NCBI RefSeq assembly: GCF_038005985.1
Contig: NZ_JBBOUI010000001.1
Coordinates: 231,501-295,500 of the forward strand
Length of the DNA stretch: 64,000 bases
From: Solibacillus sp. FSL R7-0682
Lineage (GTDB): Bacteria; Bacillota; Bacilli; Bacillales_A; Planococcaceae
Direction: 5' to 3'
In this document: positions 18,527 to 27,274 of the stretch, piece after piece
How the letters are laid out: each line of letters opens with the position of its first letter
Numbering within the stretch: the stretch's first letter is position 1
Notes under the pieces: model-generated
Seen by the model: the letters and a program-made list of their open reading frames with translations, nothing else
Database searches by the model: none
What the model was told of the DNA's origin: nothing
Translations under genes and position numbers: made by a program

Positions 18527-19147
18527 TTATGCGTTACGCATAATAATCGTTTCGATTGTATTGGCTACTGTTTGGCAGTAGTCTGCAATTTCTTCAAGCT
18601 GTTCATAGATGTCTTTAAATTTAATTAAGCGAATAGGATCTTTTTCATTTAAGAATAGCTGCTTAATTGAAGATCGTAATACTTCATCGCACTCACGCTC
18701 ATAATCTTTAATTAAAATTGCGTGCTGACGCATTCCAACAAGATCTTTTTTATTTAATAACTCCATTGCCTTTACGATTTCATCCGTTGATTTTGCAATG
18801 TAAACTAGGAAATCGCGCATTGATTCATCGATATCTGTTAATGAAAACATTTCAAAATGTCCGATTGTTCCTTCTGCACCATCTAAAACATCATCCATAC
18901 GAATCGCTAATGCCAGAATATCTTCACGCTCAATCGGTGTCATGAATGACTTATTTAACATAACGATTAATTCATGAATTAATTTATCTCCGGCTGTTTC
19001 ATATTGCTTCATACGAACGCTAATTTCCTTTAAATCAGCAACCGTTTCGATGCGGAAATCATTTGCGTAATGTACTGCTTCACGCATGTTTTCAGCAATC
19101 TTTAGAAGCGATGCGAAAAATGGATCTTGTTTTTTTGAACTAAACAT
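18527..19147 (-). CDS. DUF47 protein, Pit accessory (PhoU-like)
   Basis: A 206-residue helical protein with SD AGGAGG before ATG 19147. It has the DUF47/TIGR00153 pattern: an N-terminal FFASLLKIAENMREAV helix and three-helix-bundle repeats with the PhoU-like acidic metal motif, here in AIRMDDVLDGAEGTIGHFE and later in DIYEQLEEIADYCQTVANT. DUF47 proteins are encoded next to Pit transporters and are thought to modulate phosphate uptake in the cytoplasm. B. subtilis ykaA is the likely orthologue. It precedes pit in a two-gene operon with 17 bases between. Confidence 0.92.
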   Translation of the reverse strand: MFSSKKQDPFFASLLKIAENMREAVHYANDFRIETVADLKEISVRMKQYETAGDKLIHELIVMLNKSFMTPIEREDILALAIRMDDVLDGAEGTIGHFEMFSLTDIDESMRDFLVYIAKSTDEIVKAMELLNKKDLVGMRQHAILIKDYERECDEVLRSSIKQLFLNEKDPIRLIKFKDIYEQLEEIADYCQTVANTIETIIMRNA

Positions 19148-19349
19148 GGAATGCCTCCTGAAATTATATAATCAAAATGATTTAAAAAAATGACCTCACT
19201 TATCATAACAAAATCTTTGAAAAATCTACATAAAATTTACTTGAACGGTATTAAACTTTACAATTCTGTAACATAACGAAAAGATTAGAATAGAAGGTGT
19301 ACTAAAAGATCGTTAGAAATAAAGTGTCATAAGCTAGAAAGTTGGTTTT

Positions 19350-20513
19350 TTATTTAAGATAATCTTGTAACTCATTTTCTAAAAATGGTTTTGCGGATAA
19401 AAACTGCACAAATTCGACATATTTCGCGCGTTGCTCATTCGTAGGCATATTACCTGTGTAATACGCACGAATTAAAATATTTTTCGGTGTATTTTCCATA
19501 TCGATAAATTCTAGTAATTGTGTTTCATAGCCAACAAGTGATAGTAGCTCTGCACGAATTGAATCTGTCGCTAGTGCAGCAAAACGCTCTTTAATAAGGC
19601 CATGCTGAGTCATAATGGATAGCGCTGGTGCTTGAAGCTGACGGTTTAATTCATGCTGGCAACATGGCACACTTAAGATTACCTTTGCTCCCCATCTAAC
19701 AGCGCGGGCTAAGGCCATGTCTGTTGCAACATCACATGCATGTAAAGTTACAACCATATCCACAGCAGTTTCCTCATTATAATCATTAATATCCCCAACA
19801 AGGAATTCTAAATCCTCATATTGTAGGTCATGTGCGATACGATTGCACTCTTCAATAACTTCCTTCTTTAAGTCTAGCCCTGTCACACGGATATTAAGCC
19901 CTTTTTCGATTTTTAAATAATGATACAACGCAAATGTTAAATAAGACTTGCCTGAACCAAAATCTAAAATTCGTATTTGCTTATCTTTCGGTAAGTAAGT
20001 TAAAGAATCATCGATAAATTCGACAAATCGGTTAATTTGCTTAAATTTATCGTATTTTTGTTTTTTTATTTTACCGTCATCTGATTGAACACCTAGACGT
20101 ACTAAAAAAGGATACGTTCGGGAATCATCTAATAAGTATTGTTTTTTGCGGTTATGTGACAGGTTAAGTTGCTTAGAAGATGTACTTCTATCCGTCTTCC
20201 AAAGAACCTTGTTTTTTTTCGACAGTTGAATTTGAACTGTTTGCTCTGTAAATTCTACATGCGCTTGGCGGAACTGTTCAAATAATTCGTCGAACTGTCT
20301 ATTTAATTCAGCGAGTGGAATGTTACTGTGCTTTAAAATGCGTTCATATTGGTATTCCAATTGAATCATATATTCGCCACGTATTTCGACGGGCTTTAGT
20401 TTTACACGTTTTAAGTCATTAGATTTTTGACGTGGTTGACTAATCGTTGCTTGAATTAATGTTTTATTAGTAAAAAGTGCAAGTAGCTGCTCTTTCATTT
20501 GCTCGAATTCCAT
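19350..20513 (-). CDS. Class I SAM-dependent methyltransferase (Methyltransf_32 type)
   Basis: A 387-residue protein. The first ~150 residues form a basic N-terminal region with many Lys/Arg that could bind RNA. The methyltransferase core begins with IRILDFGSGKSYLTFALY (motif I), then VTGLDLKKEVIE (motif II) and DMVVTLHACDVATDMALA. The PCCQHE segment after the fifth strand is characteristic of the Methyltransf_32 group, which includes eukaryotic METTL25-like proteins. The target is unknown; nucleic acid or protein are both possible. It is divergent from hflX across 142 bases. SD AGGCGG is near the start. Confidence 0.8.
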   Translation of the reverse strand: MEFEQMKEQLLALFTNKTLIQATISQPRQKSNDLKRVKLKPVEIRGEYMIQLEYQYERILKHSNIPLAELNRQFDELFEQFRQAHVEFTEQTVQIQLSKKNKVLWKTDRSTSSKQLNLSHNRKKQYLLDDSRTYPFLVRLGVQSDDGKIKKQKYDKFKQINRFVEFIDDSLTYLPKDKQIRILDFGSGKSYLTFALYHYLKIEKGLNIRVTGLDLKKEVIEECNRIAHDLQYEDLEFLVGDINDYNEETAVDMVVTLHACDVATDMALARAVRWGAKVILSVPCCQHELNRQLQAPALSIMTQHGLIKERFAALATDSIRAELLSLVGYETQLLEFIDMENTPKNILIRAYYTGNMPTNEQRAKYVEFVQFLSAKPFLENELQDYLK

Positions 20514-20655
20514 AAAAACCGCCTTTTCTTTCAGTAATATTTCTTATTATTTTATCATAATGCGCTTTAGAGGCGCGATTGTACACATTTTTGTTTTGTA
20601 TGTTACGATGTTAGCAAATAAAGAGACGTTTGTTATTTTTAAGGAGGCAACAGTA

Positions 20656-21942
20656 TTGAATTTAATGAAAGACGTTGAAGTTTTAATTGAAAAAGGCATA
20701 TTAGTCGGCGTAAATTTACAAAAGGATGACCATTTTGATTATTCAATGGAAGAACTAGCAAATTTAGCAGAGGCACTAAATGTAGAAGTCGTTGGTACTG
20801 TGACGCAAAATTTAGAGCGTGTCACATCTTCTCATTATGTAGGTACAGGAAAAATCGAAGAAATTAAAGCTTTTTTTGATGAAACAGGTGCCAATATTGT
20901 TATTTTTAATGATGAGTTGTCACCTTCTCAAATTCGTAATTTAGAGCGTGATTTAGAATGTAAAGTAATCGATCGTACGATGCTCATTTTAGATATTTTT
21001 AGTCGACGTGCAAAAACTCGAGAAGCTCAGCTACAAGTAGAACTAGCTCAATTACAATATATGCTACCGCGTTTAGTTGGGCTACACGCTTCGCTTTCAC
21101 GTCAAGGTGGAGGTACCGGTGGAGGCTTTAAAAACCGTGGAGCAGGTGAAACAAAGTTAGAGCTGGACCGCCGTAAAATTGAAGACCAAATTGCAAAAAT
21201 CAAAAAAGATTTAGAAGTTGTAAAGGAACAACGCGAAACACAACGTAAGCAGCGACGTAAAAATGAAGTACCTGTTGTCTCTATTGTAGGCTACACGAAT
21301 GCAGGGAAATCAACGATTATGAATCAACTGCTTGCGAAAATGGGGCAAGATGATACGAAGCAAGTATTCGAAAAAGACATGCTGTTTGCAACACTTGAAA
21401 CATCTGTTCGAAATATTGAGCTAGAAGATAACAAAACATTCCTATTAACCGATACGGTTGGATTCGTTAGTAAGCTACCTCACCATTTAGTTAAGGCATT
21501 CCGTTCGACACTAGAGGAAGCCCGTGAGGCAAATCTTCTACTACACGTAGTGGATGTATCCAACGATGATTACCGTTTTATGATGGATGTAACGAACGAA
21601 ACGTTAAAAGCGATTGACGTAGAGGACATTCCAACAATTTATGTTTACAATAAATCGGATATAGCGAATGTAGAATATCCGCTTGTAAGTGGCGATAATA
21701 TTTGGATTTCTGCAAGGGAAGGTAAAGGATTAGATGAGCTAGTAGAAATAATTCGTAAGCAAATTTTTGCAAACTACAAAACATGTGACATGCTTATCCC
21801 TTATGACCAGGGCGGCGTTGTTTCATATTTAAATGAGTATGCTACTATTTTGGCAACGTCCTATGAAGAAGAAGGGACACTTGTTAAAGTCGAAATAAAA
21901 GAAGCCGATTACAATAAATACGAACAATACGTCGTAAAATAA
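20656..21942 (+). CDS. hflX: Ribosome-associated GTPase HflX
   Basis: A 428-residue GTPase. A TTG start at 20656 is chosen because AAGGAGG (20641-20647) lies 8 bases before it. The ATG at 20665 would leave a 17-base spacer, and ATG 20560 has no site. The N-terminal HflX domain includes the glycine-rich RQGGGTGGGFKNRGAGETK loop and a basic coiled coil. The G domain has G1 GYTNAGKST from about residue 212, G3 DTVGF, G4 NKSD and G5 ISAREGKG. HflX splits stalled or stressed 70S/100S ribosomes with GTP. Genes named ynbA in B. subtilis are equivalents. A hairpin terminator follows. Confidence 0.93.
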   Translation: MNLMKDVEVLIEKGILVGVNLQKDDHFDYSMEELANLAEALNVEVVGTVTQNLERVTSSHYVGTGKIEEIKAFFDETGANIVIFNDELSPSQIRNLERDLECKVIDRTMLILDIFSRRAKTREAQLQVELAQLQYMLPRLVGLHASLSRQGGGTGGGFKNRGAGETKLELDRRKIEDQIAKIKKDLEVVKEQRETQRKQRRKNEVPVVSIVGYTNAGKSTIMNQLLAKMGQDDTKQVFEKDMLFATLETSVRNIELEDNKTFLLTDTVGFVSKLPHHLVKAFRSTLEEAREANLLLHVVDVSNDDYRFMMDVTNETLKAIDVEDIPTIYVYNKSDIANVEYPLVSGDNIWISAREGKGLDELVEIIRKQIFANYKTCDMLIPYDQGGVVSYLNEYATILATSYEEEGTLVKVEIKEADYNKYEQYVVK

Positions 21943-21945
21943 AGG

Positions 21946-21987
21946 AAAGCACAGTTTGTAACATTTCGTTACTAGCTGTGCTTTTTT
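21946..21987 (+). terminator. Terminator after hflX
   Basis: AAAGCACAG (21946-21954) pairs with CTGTGCTTT (21976-21984), with an inner GTAAC/GTTAC stem and a run of T. Confidence 0.85.
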
Positions 21988-22213
21988 ACTTTAAATTTTT
22001 TAGTTGAATAATGTTCTAAAGCGAATAACTTTGGGTAAAGATGCTAGAGATACTCTAATTTTATCTGATTATAAAGAAAATACGTAAAATTATAACATAT
22101 TATTGAATTCTTGATTTTAACAAACTATTGCGTTAAAGTGTTTAAATGCATTTATCAGACGTCTGACAATGAGTTGAATTGTCGGAATATTTATTAATTG
22201 GAGGAAATTTCAA

Positions 22214-23698
22214 ATGTATTCAAAAGAAGAAATCGTGAAATCCGTTCCTCAAACCGGCTTCTTTGGTCAGCCTAAAGGTTTATTTACATTATTCTTTACA
22301 GAGTTTTGGGAACGATTTTCTTACTATGGTATGCGTGCCATTCTTATCTTCTATATGTACTATGCCGTTAAAGATGGTGGATTAGGATTAGATCGTACAC
22401 AGGCAAGTATTATTATGTCGATTTACGGATCATTAATCTACATGTCAGGTATTATTGGGGGTTGGATTGCTGACCGCATTACAGGTACTCGTAAAGCCGT
22501 ATTCTACGGTGGTATTTTAATTATGGTCGGCCATATTTTACTTGCATTACCTTTAGGGGTAACCGCATTGTACTTATCAATGTTCTTCATCATTATTGGG
22601 ACAGGGTTATTAAAACCAAACGTATCATCAGTAGTAGGGGATTTATATTCAGATAACGATGCACGTCGTGATTCAGGGTTCTCTATTTTCTACATGGGTA
22701 TTAACATGGGTGGTTTCCTAGCACCTTTATTAGTAGGGTTATTCCAAAAAAACTGGGGCTTCCATGCTGGATTCGCAGTAGCGGCAGTTGGTATGTTTAT
22801 TGGTCTCGTTGTTTATTTAATGTCACAAAAAAGCTTAGGATTAGCGGGTTCAATGCCGCCGAATCCATTAACTGCTAAAGAAAAGAAAACATCTGCCCGT
22901 AACTTTATAATTGGTGGTATCGTTATTGTTATTTTAGGTGCTATCGCTTATAAGACAGGGCATGCAAGCATTGAAAACTTCTCATTATTAATCACAGCAT
23001 TAGGTATTTTAATACCTACAGTATTTATTATTTATATGTACCGTAGTCCAAAAACAAATGCGGATGAAAAATCTCGTTTATTAGCCTACGTACCATTATT
23101 CCTTTGTGCGGTAATGTTCTGGGCAATCGCTGAACAGTCTTCAACAATTTTAGCGACATTCATTGATACACGTACAAACTTAAACCTTTGGGGTTTTGAT
23201 ATTCCAGCAGCATGGTTCCAATCATTTAATCCATTATTTATAATTGCAATTGCACCATTATTTGCGATTCTTTGGACGAAGTTAGGTGACCGTGGTCCTT
23301 CAACACCGAAGAAGTTTGCTATGTCATTATTCTTCTCAGGTGCATCATTTCTCATTATGATTGCTGCAATCGTTTTAACACCGGAAGATACATTAGTTAA
23401 TCCTTTATGGGTTGTCTTCTCAATCTTCCTAGTAGTATTAGGCGAATTATTACTTTCACCAGTTGGATTATCTGCCACAACGAAACTTGCACCGGCAGCA
23501 TTTGCTGGTCAAACAATGGCGCTATGGTTCTTAGCTGCTGCGGCTGCACAAGCAATTAACGCACAATTAGTACGTGTTTACGAAGTTGTTTCAGAAACAA
23601 TGTACTTTGGTGTATTAGGTGGTTTATCGATTGTTTTAGGTATTATCATCTTATTTATTTCACCGATTATTTCAAAAGCAATGCGCGGTATTAAATAG
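22214..23698 (+). CDS. Proton-dependent oligopeptide transporter (POT/PTR family)
   Basis: A 494-residue membrane protein with about 12-14 helices and SD GGAGG. The POT signature is clear near the start: FTEFWERFSYYGMRAILIFYM includes the ExxER proton-coupling motif. The second PTR2 signature appears as FSIFYMGINMGGFLAPLLVG. The family imports di- and tripeptides with protons; bacterial relatives include DtpT and YclF. A few members move other small compounds, so the substrate is by family only. The gene is monocistronic. The upstream 225 bases are AT-rich, with no clear operator that I could name. Confidence 0.92.
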   Translation: MYSKEEIVKSVPQTGFFGQPKGLFTLFFTEFWERFSYYGMRAILIFYMYYAVKDGGLGLDRTQASIIMSIYGSLIYMSGIIGGWIADRITGTRKAVFYGGILIMVGHILLALPLGVTALYLSMFFIIIGTGLLKPNVSSVVGDLYSDNDARRDSGFSIFYMGINMGGFLAPLLVGLFQKNWGFHAGFAVAAVGMFIGLVVYLMSQKSLGLAGSMPPNPLTAKEKKTSARNFIIGGIVIVILGAIAYKTGHASIENFSLLITALGILIPTVFIIYMYRSPKTNADEKSRLLAYVPLFLCAVMFWAIAEQSSTILATFIDTRTNLNLWGFDIPAAWFQSFNPLFIIAIAPLFAILWTKLGDRGPSTPKKFAMSLFFSGASFLIMIAAIVLTPEDTLVNPLWVVFSIFLVVLGELLLSPVGLSATTKLAPAAFAGQTMALWFLAAAAAQAINAQLVRVYEVVSETMYFGVLGGLSIVLGIIILFISPIISKAMRGIK

Positions 23699-23705
23699 TT
23701 TTTGA

Positions 23706-23747
23706 CCCCTGATTTATAGTTGTTTCTATAAATAGGGGGTTTTTTAT
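23706..23747 (+). terminator. Terminator after POT transporter
   Basis: CCCCTGATTTATAG (23706-23719) pairs with CTATAAATAGGGG (from 23726), followed by six to seven T. Confidence 0.88.
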
Positions 23748-23801
23748 TGGGTGAAAAAAGGAATAATAAAAGATAACTACTTTAAAGTTATGAAAGTGGT
23801 A

Positions 23802-24061
23802 TATAATGGGATAAAACCGTCGGGGGAAAGCATATTTAAAACCGGCTATTCATACTTCAAGTGGGGAAGATTTACACTATATACAAAAAAGCACTCCCGA
23901 TATAACGGCATCCATGCTTAATTTTGGATGAAGATTATTGTCACGGTTACACCATCCAACTAGGTCGTTCATTTAAGAACGACTTATTATTGGAGCTGAA
24001 ATATTTTTAAGAGTAGTGAGCTTAGCCTTACAAAAAGTACCTTTAGGAGAGGACGGAAACT
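23802..24061 (+). promoter_or_regulatory. Structured 5' leader RNA with alternative pairings (unassigned riboswitch or attenuator candidate)
   Basis: This gene-free stretch sits between a terminator and the GNAT gene. A TATAAT at 23802-23807 could start transcription near 23814. CCG-T-CGGGGG (23817-23826) can pair over ~80 bases with CTCCCGATATAACGG (23894-23908), closing a large domain. CATCCA (23909-23914) pairs with TGGATG (23925-23930). A second CATCCA at 23953-23958 could pair with the same TGGATG, so the two pairings exclude each other. A 9-pair hairpin follows at 23962-23985 with a UUAUUAUU tail, about 75 bases before the start codon. I could not match it to known riboswitch or T-box consensus sequences. 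All structure was found by eye. Confidence 0.5.
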
Positions 24062-24895
24062 ATGTTAGAATCAGTGACAGTAAAGGAATTGACTACAATT
24101 GAGCAAATTGAAGAAGCAAGAAAGCTAGAACATGATATTTGGGCGGTAGGTAGTATTCCTGTGCACCAGACGATTGCAACAATTCGCAATGGTGGAATTG
24201 TTTTAGGTGCTTATTTGAATGATGAACTTGTTGGTTTTAATTATAGTTGCCCGGGATATATGAATGAAGAAGTTTATTTATATTCCCATATGCTCGGTGT
24301 AAAACGACATTATCGTGAGCAGGGTATTGGCGAACTCATGAAAATTTATTTAAAAGACATTGCAACTGAACGTGGATATCGAAATTGCCGATGGACATTT
24401 GATCCATTAGAGGCCCGCAGTGGATTTATAAATTTCTCTAAACTACGTAGCTATAGTGATACGTACATTCCAAACTGCTATGGGGAAATGGAAGATCCGT
24501 TTAACCGTGATTTGCCAACGGACAGACTTTGTGTAGAATGGCAGCTTGTCGATAATGATTACTTACGATGGAATGCGAAAGTAGAAGAAATTCTCGACGA
24601 AGCAAAGCCGATTGTAAATTGGTCTTTAACGAAACAAGGCTTACCATTATTAGATGAGGAAAAACGTTTTGACAAAGACGAGTCATTTATTAACGATGCC
24701 TATATATTACCTATTCCAGCTAATTTCCAAAAAATCAAGGTTGAAAGCCCGGCGCTTGCAGAAGATTGGCGATACAAAACACGCCATATTTTACAGTCAT
24801 TATTTGAGCAAGACTATAAAATCATTCATTTATCAAAACAAAATGAGCATATTTGTGAATACGTGCTTGTAAAGCGTTCTTTATTTGCTCTATAA
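24062..24895 (+). CDS. GNAT N-acyltransferase (COG3375), possible succinyltransferase
   Basis: A 277-residue protein with SD AGGAGAGG. The GNAT core is in residues 1-150: the acyl-CoA-binding loop appears as HYREQGIGELMK (R-x-x-G-x-G/A) after the YSHMLGV strand. A family-specific C-terminal extension follows, with WTFDPLEARSGFINFSKL conserved in COG3375. In Geobacillus kaustophilus a GNAT enzyme of this kind is encoded with an N-succinylamino-acid racemase and succinylates D-amino acids. The gene here is 20 bases from an OSBS/NSAR homologue, the same pairing. The substrate is an inference from that context. Upstream is a long structured leader. Confidence 0.8.
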   Translation: MLESVTVKELTTIEQIEEARKLEHDIWAVGSIPVHQTIATIRNGGIVLGAYLNDELVGFNYSCPGYMNEEVYLYSHMLGVKRHYREQGIGELMKIYLKDIATERGYRNCRWTFDPLEARSGFINFSKLRSYSDTYIPNCYGEMEDPFNRDLPTDRLCVEWQLVDNDYLRWNAKVEEILDEAKPIVNWSLTKQGLPLLDEEKRFDKDESFINDAYILPIPANFQKIKVESPALAEDWRYKTRHILQSLFEQDYKIIHLSKQNEHICEYVLVKRSLFAL

Positions 24896-24915
24896 AATAG
24901 GAGCGATTGTATTTA

Positions 24916-26028
24916 ATGAAGCTAGTAGAGGTAACAATTTATCAAGTAGAAATGAAAATGAAAACTCCGTTCACTACGAGCCTTGGAACGATGCAAAATA
25001 AACGTTTTATTGTATTGGAAGCAACAGACGAGACAGGCATAGTAGGATGGGGAGAAGGCGTGGCTTTTGAGGAGCCAACTTATACGGAGGAAACGTTCAA
25101 AACATCGCTTCATCTGTTAGAAGATTTTTTAATTCCACAGCTTCTTCAAGTTGAGCTAACGCATCCGGATGAGGTATATGAACGATTTCGCCCGATTCGA
25201 CGTAATAACATGGCTAAAGCAGCGATAGAAGGGGCAGTTTGGGATATTTACTCACAGCTGACAAAGCAGTCATTAGCTGAAGCAATTGGAGGTGTGCAAA
25301 AACAAATTGAGGTTGGAATTAGTATTGGGCTACAACCCTCGGATGAGCAGCTTATTGAAACAATCCACAGCTTTTTAGAGCAAGGTTATAAACGGATTAA
25401 AGTAAAAATTAAGCCAGGTAAAGATATCGACCTTTTACGTACGATTCGTCGAGCGTTTCCTCATGTTCCATTAATGGCAGATGCAAATTCAGCTTACACG
25501 TTAGAACAGATTGATTTATTAAGGCAACTTGATCAATTTAACTTATTGATGATTGAACAGCCGCTTGCTCATGATGATTTAATCGATCATGCGACATTGC
25601 AAAAACAAATCAAAACGCCAATTTGCTTAGATGAAAGTATCACTTCATTAGAAGATGCACGTAAAGCGATCCAGCTTGGGAGCTGTGGTGTTATAAATAT
25701 TAAAATTGCAAGAGTAGGTGGCATTAGTGAAGCAAAACGCATTCATGATTTCTGTGCATTGCATCAAATACCAGTTTGGTGCGGTGGTATGCTAGAAGCA
25801 GGAATTGGAAGGGCACATAATGTAGCGCTAACAAGTTTATCGAATTTTACATTGCCTGGTGATACCGCTGCCTCTTCACGCTATTGGTATGAGGATATTA
25901 TTACACCCGAAGTGACAGTTCAAGATGGTTATATTACGGTTCCATCAGAAGTGGGGTTCGGACATGAAATAAATCGTCAAGTATTGCAAAAACATACGAT
26001 TTATAAAAAAACAATACGTGCCGTTTGA
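24916..26028 (+). CDS. o-Succinylbenzoate synthase / N-succinylamino-acid racemase (enolase superfamily)
   Basis: A 370-residue protein. The ATG at 24916 is chosen; TTG 24907 is only 3 bases from the TAGGAG. A capping domain comes first ([15 protein letters not shown], then WGEGVAF). The (beta/alpha)7 barrel carries the catalytic KxK as K162-V-K164, metal ligand region MADANSAYT, a Glu in MIEQPL, the DES turn, and the second Lys in [14 protein letters not shown] makes menaquinone precursor; the Firmicute group also racemises N-succinyl amino acids. No other men gene is near and the GNAT gene is adjacent, so NSAR function is favoured. The M20 desuccinylase of the known pathway is not in this window. 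Confidence 0.82.
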   Translation: MKLVEVTIYQVEMKMKTPFTTSLGTMQNKRFIVLEATDETGIVGWGEGVAFEEPTYTEETFKTSLHLLEDFLIPQLLQVELTHPDEVYERFRPIRRNNMAKAAIEGAVWDIYSQLTKQSLAEAIGGVQKQIEVGISIGLQPSDEQLIETIHSFLEQGYKRIKVKIKPGKDIDLLRTIRRAFPHVPLMADANSAYTLEQIDLLRQLDQFNLLMIEQPLAHDDLIDHATLQKQIKTPICLDESITSLEDARKAIQLGSCGVINIKIARVGGISEAKRIHDFCALHQIPVWCGGMLEAGIGRAHNVALTSLSNFTLPGDTAASSRYWYEDIITPEVTVQDGYITVPSEVGFGHEINRQVLQKHTIYKKTIRAV

Positions 26029-26066
26029 GTGGTATCAAGTGTTATAAAAGGTGTTACAGCATAGGG

Positions 26067-26115
26067 AAGGTTGTATAAAAAGGGGTACTCCTTTTTATAC
26101 AACCTTTTTCTTTCG
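26067..26115 (+). terminator. Terminator after OSBS/NSAR gene
   Basis: A 17-pair perfect stem is formed by 26067-26083 and 26090-26106, followed by TTTCTTTC. Confidence 0.88.
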
Positions 26116-26221
26116 ACAATATGTTGATGGTACATAGAATCTCGGATAAATGAAAATAATCTCGAAATTACATGAATGTTAGAAAGATAGATAAATATTT
26201 TTATAGGTATTGAATGGCGGT

Positions 26222-26250
26222 TTGATTTTCATCCACTAGCTCGCTATAAT
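26222..26250 (+). promoter_or_regulatory. SigA-type promoter of the iron-siderophore operon
   Basis: TTGATT (26222-26227), a 17-base spacer and TATAAT (26245-26250), about 70 bases upstream of the first permease gene. Confidence 0.7.
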
Positions 26251-26264
26251 TGAATAGGAAAAAG

Positions 26265-26279
26265 TGATAATCATTTTCA
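26265..26279 (+). promoter_or_regulatory. Fur box upstream of yclN-like gene
   Basis: TGATAATCATTTTCA matches the 7-1-7 Fur consensus TGATAATnATTATCA at 13 of 14 positions. It starts 14 bases after the -10, over the likely transcription start region, so it should repress when iron is plentiful. A partial second box (TGAGAATTA) follows. Confidence 0.78.
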
Positions 26280-26317
26280 ATGAGAATTAAAAATATATAT
26301 AATAGTAGGAGAATGAA

Positions 26318-27274
26318 ATGAGACTTTGGATGCTAGTGACAGCAACCATCATCTTATCCTTTATATCACTATTTATCGGGGCAATTGATATTAAGCCGAC
26401 GGATTTACTTGATTGGGACTCTGATAAAACGCAGATTTTTCTAATGAGCCGTCTACCTCGATTAATGGCGATTATACTTGCAGGGGCAGGGATGGGTATT
26501 GCTGGTTTAATTATGCAAAGCTTAAGTCGCAACAAGTTCGTATCACCAACAACAGCGGGTACTCTTGATGCAGCAAAACTTGGTGTAATTGTATCAATGA
26601 TTTTCTTTACAAGTATGTCTTATATGGGACAAATCATATTTAGTTTTACTTTTGCTTTAATCGGAACATTTATCTTTATGCAGCTATTAGAGCGAATTAA
26701 ATTTAAGGATGTCATCTTCGTTCCACTTATCGGTATTATGTACGGTAATATTATTGGAGCTATTTCTACCTTTTTAGGGTATGAAGCAGATGTTTTACAA
26801 AATGTTGACTCATTCTTCCTAGGTAGCTTTACTTTAGTTGTATCGGGTCGTTATGAGCTGCTATATGTAGCGGTCCCAGCCATTATACTTGCTTATATTT
26901 ATGCGAATAAGTTTACTGTAGCAGGTATGGGGGAGGACTTTGCCAAAAACTTAGGCTTAAGTTATCGTACAGTTTTAAATATTGGATTAGTTATCGTTAC
27001 AATCATATCAACAACAGTTGTTTTAACAGTAGGGATTATTCCTTTCTTAGGTTTAATTGTACCGAATCTTGTATCACTTTATTTAGGAGATAATTTAAGA
27101 AAAACAATTCCTCATACGATTTTCATGGGTTCAGCATTTTTATTAGCTTGTGATATTATTAGCCGAGTAATTGTACATCCGTTTGAAATTCCAGTGAATA
27201 CAACGGTAGCTGTAATAGGTAGTGCAATCTTCTTAATTATGTTATTTAGGGGGAAAGCATATGCGAAAAAATAG
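26318..27274 (+). CDS. yclN: Iron-siderophore ABC permease (YclN/FatD type)
   Basis: A 318-residue FecCD-family permease with about nine to ten helices. The conserved MQSLSRNKFVSPTTAGTLDAA-like segment is near residues 64-84. The cytoplasmic loop GLSYRTVLNIGL and PFLGLIVPNLVS region couples to the ATPase. It is first in a four-gene cluster ordered permease, permease, ATPase, binding protein, matching B. subtilis yclNOPQ, which imports petrobactin and related catecholates. It overlaps the next permease gene by 14 bases. A promoter and Fur box sit directly upstream. Substrate identity is by homology and layout only. Confidence 0.88.
   Translation: MRLWMLVTATIILSFISLFIGAIDIKPTDLLDWDSDKTQIFLMSRLPRLMAIILAGAGMGIAGLIMQSLSRNKFVSPTTAGTLDAAKLGVIVSMIFFTSMSYMGQIIFSFTFALIGTFIFMQLLERIKFKDVIFVPLIGIMYGNIIGAISTFLGYEADVLQNVDSFFLGSFTLVVSGRYELLYVAVPAIILAYIYANKFTVAGMGEDFAKNLGLSYRTVLNIGLVIVTIISTTVVLTVGIIPFLGLIVPNLVSLYLGDNLRKTIPHTIFMGSAFLLACDIISRVIVHPFEIPVNTTVAVIGSAIFLIMLFRGKAYAKK

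Noticed and set aside
23802-24061. T-box leader
   Set aside because: No GGTGG(N)ACCGCG antiterminator sequence or stem I specifier layout was seen, and the downstream genes are not tRNA-synthetase or amino-acid biosynthesis genes of the usual kinds.
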